Source of the DNA: Elysia chlorotica
Taxonomy: Eukaryota > Mollusca > Gastropoda > Plakobranchidae
DNA: 64,000 nt
Direction of reading: 5' to 3'
Assembly: GCA_003991915.1 (NCBI GenBank)
Contig: RQTK01000086.1
Location: 360,028 to 424,027, forward strand
The notes beneath the pieces are model-generated. The model searched no databases, had not been told where the DNA came from, and saw only the letters and a program-made list of their open reading frames with translations. The stretch's first letter is position 1; each line of letters starts with the position of its first letter. Positions 37,401 to 64,000 of the stretch are shown here, piece after piece. Made by a program: the position numbers and the translations under genes.

Positions 37401-40400
37401 TAGTAATCGTGTTAGCTGAAGCGACGAATTTGTGTGCGATGATATGAAAATTAATAACACGCGTGTGCCTTGGCCACATAACTTCCCACTAACCTCAAAG
37501 CGTCTCAGTCATGCTGCCTGATGGCGTAGCAGCGCTAGCCATACCTCGTTATGACTTTTCTTGTTAACAAGCTGAATGCAGATCAATCTGTCGCGTAATT
37601 TATCCGTAACGGGGTGTCTTCTATGAATGAAACCTTAGGCATGGAGTGCTAATGGCTTTGTGACTATTTCTACATGATTTTTTAGAGCAGCGGCACGAAT
37701 CAAATACCAAGAAATCAGTAAATAATTGGAAACATCGTTCAAACTAGGGCTTTTGTAGATGTTTTCCCGCAATTTGGGCACTCGCAAATGTGGCTGGCTT
37801 TCCAAAAATCAGAATTTAGAATGAAAAATAAAACTCCAAAACACTAATTTTGAGGTTCATTTGACCACACAAATGGTTGATCTGACGGCAGAAACTAAAA
37901 CCAGAAAGTCGATTATCAGACACCTTACTCGCCATTTCAAGTTTTCGAGTTTATCATTGAACAAGTTCTCATATAATTAGGTAATTCATTTTTACTATTC
38001 ATGTGAATATAACCACTAAAATTGTAGCCTTTAGCCTATTAAATCAAAATAAATGTTCACATCGAATGTTTTTTAAATCAATCAATTGAACTACATGCAT
38101 TTTCAATGTCTACAACTCTTAACTGCAACCTATTTCTTACAACTTTGCATCAGAGAGCCAGCAGAAAATTTCCAAGCTTTTTAAAGTTTACTACTTTAAC
38201 TCAATATTTCATTTGTGTGTGTGTCTGTCAGACTGTGTATTTTTTTCATCATATTTTTTATTTGATTCAGCCGATGATTTTGATGAAGATTTGGAATACG
38301 ACTGATTTGCAGAATGAAAAAGAGACAAATGTCATATATTTACATTTTTCCAATGCTTCCATGACAAAAGTAAGTAAAACAATTTGTAAGCTGATACTTT
38401 GCAAAATTATGTTTAAGTCATAAATTTATTTGTATTGAAATCGACACCATTTTCAGATGAGTTATGGAAATCTGCTGTTTGTTTATTGTTGTTGTTTTTT
38501 TGGGTCAACACAGAAATAAATTTTTCTAACTAAGTCATGACAGTAACAATCATTAAAACTGGAAAAAATGAATAAAGGCAAGAAAATCTTTTATCAAAGG
38601 TGTAATGTAATCCATTCTATTTAGCGTAACAACAGTGAAAAAGGTAGAGTCAAGATTTTATATAAAATATTCATACCGGCATACACATCAAGGCTAGTAT
38701 ACTGTACAAGTACATATTTTACAATACAACAAACACTGCAGTATGATGTCGACTGTATCCATAGAAACAAGAAACCATGATAATGGGGAGAGAAAAAAAA
38801 ACTGTTTCTGCCAGTGAAATTACCATCTTTATCACATTTCAATATTGTTTAAATATTTACATTGTGCCTTGTCATTTTCTATTTGGTAGAGTCAACGACA
38901 AGAAGAAGAAAAATAGAAGTTGGGGACAAAAATTAGAGCAAATCAACTACGGCTTGGTTATACTTATCACAGAAGCCAGACTCGATTAACATAGGCACAC
39001 AAAGGCGACAAACATAAATTTGATACTTTTTATACTCTTAACTCTAATGAAAAATATAATAGTTGTCAGTGCAGCTTTTCAGTTATACATTTCAAGATTC
39101 ATAGGTAAATAAAATAAGAAAACTATTGCAAGTATTAGAATGATATCATCAAGTACCATTGCTGATAAATGCCTTAAACACAATTAATTGTCCATGACAT
39201 CAGCAATGGCAACACCTTTTTCATTTGAAGCAATTTTTAATGGTAGAAATATGAATGTTTGATGCTCGTGTAACTTAATTCTCAGTCCTGTAGTTCATTC
39301 TTCTTATTTTGAAAAGCAATTTGCTGCATTTTTTTAAATACAATCAATGGTGTGCAATTAATTATTCATATAACTAGAAAAAAAATTAATGAGTCATTCC
39401 TTCCCACAATTTAGATAGATCCATATAATTATGATCATTATAAAAAGAAAAATGTTTTTAAATAAAAGAGCAAATTCGATATGCCAAGAAGTAACAAAAA
39501 ATATCTACACACGTTTCACACAGAGTCACTGACTCAAAAAAAAAAATTTTAAGCAACTGATGATGTAATAATGGTTGAGCTAATATACAAACAATTGAAA
39601 AAGTAATGTGCAAAAAAAGCTGAGGCAAGAGTGTCATAATTTTAACCTACCAAAGATGGGAGAGAAAAAAATGTTTCTTTTATACTTTTACTATTTAGCG
39701 ATCTCAGATTTTATTTTTCAAAGGAATAATATGCATGCTTATTGCATAGTTCTAAATACTAAATTCAAAAAGAAAGAAAAATAAAAAATATTGTACCATA
39801 CTGATTTAAATCTGCAATGTCAGCTCTTGATCAAAGATGGGATACATAATTATAATCATATCAAAGACATAATGATAATGTAAGGCACAGTGGTAAAAAT
39901 CATACAAGTCTACATTGCCAAAGTCTTGACACTGGAGTTATTTAAGTTAATCTAAATTTGGAAGCTTTAAACTCCTTCCATTAACCAGAGGCCACTTCTA
40001 GCATGCCCTGACATACAAAAAAACCCAAAAACTAGCTATGATACACTGGATACAATTGTGCGTTACAAAAAATATGAATCTTTCACTTCCAATTCGTCAA
40101 TGACTGAATGAAAGCCTTTCAGTCATAAACTAAGTGAGATCCAATTGAAGCCATATGTAGGAATGCAATAAAATAGGCGCCTTGTCACATATGCATGCAT
40201 AGGTCAGTACTCAGTTTTATTTACAGATTTGTCCAATAAGTAGGTTGAACTTTCACTTCCTTCATGTTCCCTTACTTTCAAGAAGTATTTTCACAACCTG
40301 AGTTTTGTTTTTGTTTGTTTCTTAACTACATTTTGTATTCAAATTTAGATCAACTTTGAGATACATCAAACCATTTCTATTTCCTTTGCATGAAGGGAAA

Positions 40401-43219
40401 ATGTTTATTTCAATGTTTGGTAGACATAAAATTATTCAAAGAAATCACTAATTCTTAATTCCTTGTATAGATACCATGAGTATGGTCAAGTTTTAAAAAG
40501 AAATGTTCTTAAGAGACTGCAATGATTTAATTAAATGATTTCCCGAAAGTGCAATAAAAATTATTTTTCAAAGGCAAAATCCCCTATCAAACTGATCTTT
40601 ATGCAACTTTTTAAGTGATCTCTAAAATGCTCTTCACCCATTTAAGTTATTCAATTTACATAGGAAAGCATAAAACTGCATTCAATGTGATAAACAGAAA
40701 ATTTAAAGCTATAAAAAAAATCTAAAAATAAATAACAGCATTAGTGTAAGTGATAAGACAATAAATAAGAAAGCATAACATGAAAGAGTAGGCAATTTAA
40801 GATTTCAGTGACAAAACGATAACTTCTCTCTGCTTTATTAATTCAAAGCTAACCCAGTCATCATTAAAGTATACCTTGTAAAAGGACTCTTACAAGACAT
40901 GTGCACAATTTTACTATTGAGTGACAGTTTTTGAGCAAATTATGAAATCAGTAAAACCAGTTATATGCAATTTCATAACATTTTGCAAATAAAACATCAA
41001 ATTTAACAAAGCTTGCACATGCACGAAAAAATCTAAAAATTTGCCTAATATCATTTTTCATCTATCATATCATAGTTGTTAAGAAAATTAAGGAGGTTGT
41101 GCGCAGGTTGACACCAAACAACATAACCTTGAATCATCCTTTTTTAATTTCAATTTTGTTTTTATTACCATTTAAGTGATATTAAAAACACAGCACAAAC
41201 AAAAAATCAGATCAGAAATTATTTTAACTTTCAACGCAGCTCATGAAAACAGATTGACAGATTGTTAATTTCTGGCATGCTTTACTTAACTCACTTCTCA
41301 CTGCTCACTTCTATCTTATAGAGGGATTTTATACAGTTCCAAAGGCTCCACTATTTAATAATTGATTTTTAGCTAGTATAAACTAAACTGAAATATTTGT
41401 TTGTTTTTTGTTGTGGCTGTGTTTTTGTTTTGTTTTGGGGAAACTGTTTTTCTTTTCATAATACTGTTAAAATAGTCGATCTTTGGCCTGCAAAACCTTT
41501 TGCAATATTTTTTTTTCAAGTGCACCCGTTCATTTTCTATGCTTTCTTTTGCTGTAAAAACATATTTCACCTATGAAACTTAAATATTCCTTGAATTTTG
41601 TTACTTATGATGACTGAGGGTTGTTCGTTTTGGTGTTTTCTTTAATTTTTGTTGAGAAAATGTATGTCATCTTCCATGCAATATAAAACCAAATTAGTTA
41701 AACAGGTATTAAAAAATTTCGAAGTTAGCCTCCAAGAAATGACAATTTTTGTATCAGCAATGCAGTCTGCATTTTCTATACATGAAAACTTGAATTGTAA
41801 GTTAATCTAGGAGCTAAATAAAATGCCCATCTTAGGAGGAAAAAAAGAAATTCAGCTATATAGATAAAGAGACAACAGAAAGCGCATATTAGAACATTGT
41901 TATATTTTTATTGATATTTAAATTTGTTTCCATCAAATTATTATCATAACAATCCATGCAAATCTTTGAATGAAGATTGTCATAAGTTGTCTCATTTGAT
42001 GAAACAAATTCAAATAAAATGAGAAATAAAGCCTCATGGTCCATGGAAAAAAAATATCAATTATTATAAACAAACAAAATTATCTTGCACCACAAGAAGA
42101 TAAAATCTTTCCTTTTTCTTTGATAAGCATCTAATGCACAAGCTTACTCTTTTGCAAGATTGCAAGATTCCCTGCTATAAATAATAGCAAATTTTTGTAC
42201 AGCAAAATTATATCACTTTGTCAAATGTTTAATGGATACCATAAACAACTTAAATAGTCAACATAGCTTTTTCAATTTTTCACTGACAATCATTGAAGAG
42301 AAAATTATATCGGTAAAAGAACTTTATAAAATCAACTGTTCGGGTTACATTGGGATCTGGACAGTGCAGTGTGTACATTTACATAAGCTTTCACCATTCA
42401 CCTTCTTCTTTTTCCTTGTTTGGTCAAAATTGGTACGAAAATATTTCCACATATTTTTTTTTACAAGATAACAAATTTAAGCATGCCATAGAATACATGT
42501 TCACATTTCTTATTTCAGTATTTTATTTAAAGCAAAAAACAATTTTTTTTCAGATCATACAGTGATACATGCATAATTTGAGGTAAATTTGCACTCTAGG
42601 CACATTTTACTTTTAAGATAGACAAGAGGTTTTAATGTGTTTTATTGCATCTTATCTTTCATTCCCTCCAGTTTCTGTTCATTTTTAGGTTACATAATGT
42701 GATTAAAAATTTTTTAAATAAAAAGGTTCAACAAGAAAGTAAAAAAAAAACACACACACACACAGATATATTTCTAGCTTTATTACACGATTCTGGGATA
42801 TTTTATAAAATTAATTGAGACTCACCCTTTTTATCAGAGGGTGAGAAGTTTCACTATTAATCATTTAATGCAGAATGAAATAACAGATTTCAGTTCTACA
42901 TAAAAAAATTTCTACAATTGGGTGTTTCCTTTCCTTTGAAATTTAAGCAAATCTCTCTCAATCTCAATCAATATTTCTCTCTGTTTGTCTGTCTGCCTGC
43001 CTGCCTGTCTCTCTCTCTCTCTCTTCATTTGATAAAACGAACATTAATTTTTTTTTACTCCATCAATACAAACAATGAAATGTATTGTTTAAAAACAAAA
43101 AACAGGGGGGTGGGGACTAACACTGAAAATGCACATATTCTTATCTTTACAGGTAAACCGAACAGGAAATTATATTTTATCTAATCTTGTTACCGCCTTT
43201 AGTCTTAAACTCTAGTCTT
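34476..43219. other. AT-rich interval between convergent genes, including the ligase 3' UTR
   Basis: No coding exon is supported. The part from about 38600 to 43219 is compositionally even and probably includes the 3' UTR of the ligase; several TTTATT (AATAAA on the - strand) sites exist and the true end is undetermined. 34476-38550 is patchier, with the direct repeat pair and a GC-richer island at 36390-36800. Confidence 0.5.
35140..35990. repeat. Diverged direct repeat pair, about 180 bp each
   Basis: 35140-35325 and 35815-35980 align in the same order and strand: ATTGAGATCTCAAAAC, then AGTAGTCTTTGGAGAAA or its variant, TAATTTAC, and TTTTAGCTAAACCGATTAC-like sequence, then CATGTAT. They are about 670 bases apart, between the two convergent genes. 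The family is unknown. Confidence 0.6.
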
Positions 43220-60424
<17,205 letters not shown>

Positions 60425-60448
60425 TGTTTCTTGAGTTTTATAAACCAG

Positions 60449-60463
60449 CTAGCACATATTCAT
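60449..60463 (-). promoter_or_regulatory. Short upstream ORF in the 5' UTR of the ligase
   Basis: An ATG at 60463 starts a four-codon frame (M-N-M-C) that ends at TAG 60451-60449, 24 bases before the main start. Such minimal uORFs can lower or regulate translation; effect here is inference. Confidence 0.4.
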
Positions 60464-61981
60464 GTTAAACCAGGTTTTTTAGTATTTCGCTCTTCAACCA
60501 GTGCCTACAAAATAAAAAAGTGAACCAAATAATACTGGAAGTGAAGAAAGTATGTACTTGGTAGCTGTGCCACAGTAAAATAGACAATGTTAGCAAAAAG
60601 ATCACACCATAATGGTCTTCTTGCTCTTCTATCAACATAATTTTACTCAGATCATAATAACTTGGATGGGAATTGATTACATTTCTAATGCACTTTTAAC
60701 CATTAGAAAGAAAAGTGAGCCAGATATCTAGAATATCTCAGGATCACCTGTGTCTTTCTTGGTAGAACTTGTTAAAAATGCCATGAGATATTTGAGTAAT
60801 GTAAAAATAGATCTAGCCTGAATTCTGACAGCAACACTAGAGGGATGGAAAAAAATGTGATACCCATAACTTCAGAAAAACATTTAAACATGTGATTGCT
60901 TCCAACCTATTCCCAGAAAGAATTCTTTGGTTTGGAACAGACAGCAGTACGGACTGCTACAGTAATGTTAGGACCTATCATGTAAACCTTTAGAAACGTT
61001 AAAACTAGAATGGATTTTACTCACGGGGCCCTGGTCACTTCAAAACCACCCAATCCTCCCGAAATGGCTAATTAAAGTCTATTCAAAACAATTTTTTATA
61101 TTATATCTTTGCAAATACGCTCAAATGGCTTTTCTATGTTATTGGTTTGATTTTATACATATTCTTAAAAATGCATTACATTTTTTTTTCCGGCAGACAC
61201 ACTTCATCAGGCTACTAATCATGTGTAAAATAACTATCTGCTTAATCATAGATCATGATAAATTCCACACACAGTCGAGTTTTCCACCTTTATAGATGCA
61301 TTTAGATCATTCTAGACCTTAGAACATGCAAGCTCTTAATCCTAGATCTTGTTACTAGGTTCCAGAGCTCATAGAATTAGATCTGGAGATCTATAATTGA
61401 CACAAATCAAACATAATATCATCACTTTTATCCGATCCTCTTAGCAGTGCGCTTGTTCAACATAACCCAGATAGGGAGTTTTGGGGTCGATGTTTGTTTT
61501 GTGACTTCTAGATTAAATCTCCATGATTGGTCCCTTCCTCCCACTGTGTCGATTACTCAAAAGCTTCCAACGTTTTTTATGGAATCGAACAGTTTTTTTT
61601 TTCTGATTCTCATAGAAGCAAACATTTGATCATAGAAAAAAGACTAAGATTAAATTTTAATTGAGTGAGCTTAAGACTGAGATCTACTCCTAGACATTCC
61701 CCTGGATTTAACATTACTCACCCATGAACTAGAGCAGATTTACACAAAGCGCACATTTCGCATATTCACAAGTGGTGTGCACATGTACGTGGCATATAGC
61801 AGATATAAAAATTGTTCATTAAGAAGATTAATTTTTTTTTTCAATTATGTAACTATGAATGCACGCACACACACGCAAAATCACACACACGCAGATACAC
61901 CCACTCACTCATATACTGTCATACTCACACGCACAGACACTTTGTTTGCTTGCATTTCATTATCTTGGATTCCATCTTCTG

Positions 61982-62242
61982 AGTGGCGTAAACTGGCTAA
62001 AGCGGTAGAGCGTTGGTCTCTCTAGATCGGGAGGTCTGCGATTCGAATCCCACAATTTATTTGTCCGATTTCGTTCCCTGTTACTGGTTGGGTCGATGTT
62101 AGTATTATGTATAGTCAATGTAACCGGATGAGACAGGAGTCATGGTATCACCGCCATGTCTCTTCGGTAGCACATAAAATTGTCAGACGTGAGTCTTGGG
62201 CCCGTCCACAATATAGTTGACGTTGGATGTTACACCAACTAA
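61982..62242 (+). repeat. tRNA-derived SINE upstream of the ligase start
   Basis: Head AACTGGCTAAAGCGGTAGAG with B box GCGATTCGAATCCC, core TGGTTGGGTCGATGTTAGTA and GAGACAGGAGTCATGG, tail GGGCCCGTCCACAATATAG and GACGTTGGATGTTACACCAA. It lies in the region upstream of the coding start of the ligase. Confidence 0.82.
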
Positions 62243-62684
62243 TTTCTGTGCACACTATTTTCAAACCAATCAATATGCTACTAAAAATGAAACAGAATAG
62301 GATTCAAACCTTTAAACCATTAATCCTCCAGAACATTCCATGCATTAAATACAGCTACAAATCCAATCTATATTATATCTAATATTACCTAAGCTCATTT
62401 CTTTTAGTTTTACTTAATAACATTTCCATTATTTTCATTTCATTATCAATAGGTGTTCGCTTTCAAGAGAAATTGTATTTTTCCTTTTTATGAATGATTA
62501 ATGGAACACCCCCTATCTAGTACAAAATGGCATCTAGGGTGAATGACATAGCCAAAATCATAAAAGCATGCACTTAAAATGTGAAAATGAAATCTATGTC
62601 ATTCATGAAATCACTCTGTGTCGATAACCTCGGTGTGTCAATAAATCACTCTCACCTCTGTGGCACTACCTGTGTCAATAATGT

Positions 62685-62687
62685 ACT

Positions 62688-62724
<37 letters not shown>

Positions 62725-62730
62725 TAATAA
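62685..62730. repeat. (AAT)n microsatellite
   Basis: About 14 AAT units with one AAC variant, upstream of the ligase start. Confidence 0.92.
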
Positions 62731-64000
62731 TTCACTTTTATCAACGATTTTTTATTGATCATTCTGTGTCGATATCAATTATAAAAGATAAAACTACTCT
62801 TGTGTTCCCCAGTCACACTGTATTCAGGCTCTGCATGAATTTTACTCTCTATTTCTATAGTATAGATAACAAAATCAATATGTGTCACCTGATGTCAAAG
62901 GGCACACAGGTACTCTGAGTCAGTTGAGGTTAAATTGTCAAACGGCACCTAGATAATCTGTGCCAATTGACCCTACCTACAAAATATTGATACAATAGCA
63001 GCAAAATTGTCTCTATACGCTGGATTTATCCAACTGGAGGGAGGAATAAACATCCTGTGTGAAATAAGAAGCCAAACCAGCAAAAATAACCAAATTTGCA
63101 GAGCTATTAAACAAATTATGTAAGGCAGGGTCATATTTTGTTTGATTCAACATGTATACTATTTGATTTGTGTTTACAAATCTCCTTAAGATCCATACAA
63201 TAAGATATTAACTAGATCTAGAATCTACAGCTTCATTGTAGACAGAACATATATATCATTACAAATTTCCAGACCTGATGGGCAAGAGGCTCACAAGGTC
63301 TTTAACAGAAAAAGAATGACAGATTATTGGCCTTGGGTAATGACTTCCATTGGACGATTGATAATTTCAAAGAGTAGAAATAGTGGATTCCAAAAAAGTG
63401 AAAACATGGCAACTCAGGTCCCCATAAAGCTAGGAAATAAAGTCTCTACAGTTTAAACGTACTTCAAATAATTCGCAAAGCTATTTTTAAGAAAAAATAC
63501 CAACTTCAGCACTAAGCTAGAGGGTGTACCAAGTCCCAGACTATACCACTCAGGATCAGGCCTAGGAGAGTCAAATACGCAACAGCATAAACCTAGATCT
63601 AGATCTATTTTAATAATGATAACATCAACAGAAGCCCTTTAAAAAATTTCAGCCCAGAATAGCAAGGTTTGATCAGACTGATAGTGATATAGATCTAGAT
63701 CTAGATCTAGAATTATCATTAAGTCTAAAATTTAGACTCTTACATTATTTTTAAATATACACTATAATCTTTTTTTTTATCTACAACACTTGTACTAGAT
63801 CTAGATCTATACCTAGTCAAGAAGATGGTGGATGTTTACCAATGAAAAGTCCATAGAATTTAGAAGTGTTAAATAAGATCTCGGGCTAGAAACAGTAGAA
63901 ACAGTCAATCAAAAACAAACCTTTCTTGGATTATAGATCTAAATCTAGTCTGTCTAGTTTTGGCCAGAATACCTGTTCATACAGTTGCCCTAAAGTTATA

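Larger units (their letters stand above)
60505..64000. other. Upstream or first-intron region of the ligase
   Basis: It lies upstream of an acceptor, so it should contain intron 1 and perhaps the non-coding first exon and promoter, but no TATA box, CpG-rich island or donor stood out. It contains a SINE, (AAT)n, an (AC)-rich stretch at 61863-61900 and dense TAGATC runs. Confidence 0.5.

Noticed and set aside
61982-62060. Possible tRNA gene (A and B box present)
   Set aside because: The acceptor and anticodon arms do not pair well, and the sequence continues into the SINE core and tail.

Overview
This 64 kb window is animal nuclear DNA. It shows GT-AG introns, AT-rich non-coding sequence, dense (CT)n, (GT)n and (ATT)n microsatellites, many tRNA-derived SINE copies, a LINE relic and a piggyBac-like relic. 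The SINE tails end in a GACGTTAAACCAA-type sequence and TAGATC hexamers recur. From general knowledge these two traits suggest a mollusc, probably a gastropod; that is an inference, not something proven here.

Two protein-coding genes can be rebuilt exon by exon. Every junction keeps the frame and carries a GT-AG intron. The first is on the + strand: a TMEM64-like VTT (SNARE-associated Golgi/DedA superfamily) membrane protein with five coding exons between 18656 and 28441, 400 residues. Exon 4 can also be read through its donor into a second open C-terminus (to 26017, 387 residues). A long AT-rich stretch follows, probably the 3' UTR, with a good poly(A) signal near 34452. The second is on the - strand: a complete C2-WW4-HECT ubiquitin ligase of the WWP1/ITCH/Su(dx) group with 19 coding exons from 60424 down to 43220, 823 residues, and the catalytic cysteine at residue 791. 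The genes are convergent (tail to tail), separated by about 9 kb of AT-rich sequence.

Layout: 1-18600 is repeat-rich upstream DNA with SINEs, microsatellites, T-tract/G-tract blocks, a roughly 100-bp fold-back repeat pair at 16378-17092, and two isolated exon-like segments near 7242 and 9071 that cannot be assigned to a gene. 18628-34475 is the TMEM64 locus and includes an assembly gap (21631-22079). 34500-43200 is convergent 3' sequence with a diverged direct repeat pair. 43220-60504 is the ligase gene; a piggyBac-derived relic sits in its last intron and an antisense LINE relic in the intron between coding exons 14 and 15. 60505-64000 is upstream or intron-1 sequence with another SINE and clustered TAGATC repeats.

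No operons, CRISPR arrays or clear tRNA/rRNA genes were seen. The least ordinary items are the alternative TMEM64 C-terminus, the piggyBac relic that joins only the N- and C-terminal parts of a transposase, the fold-back repeat, and the modular SINE population with a shared core.
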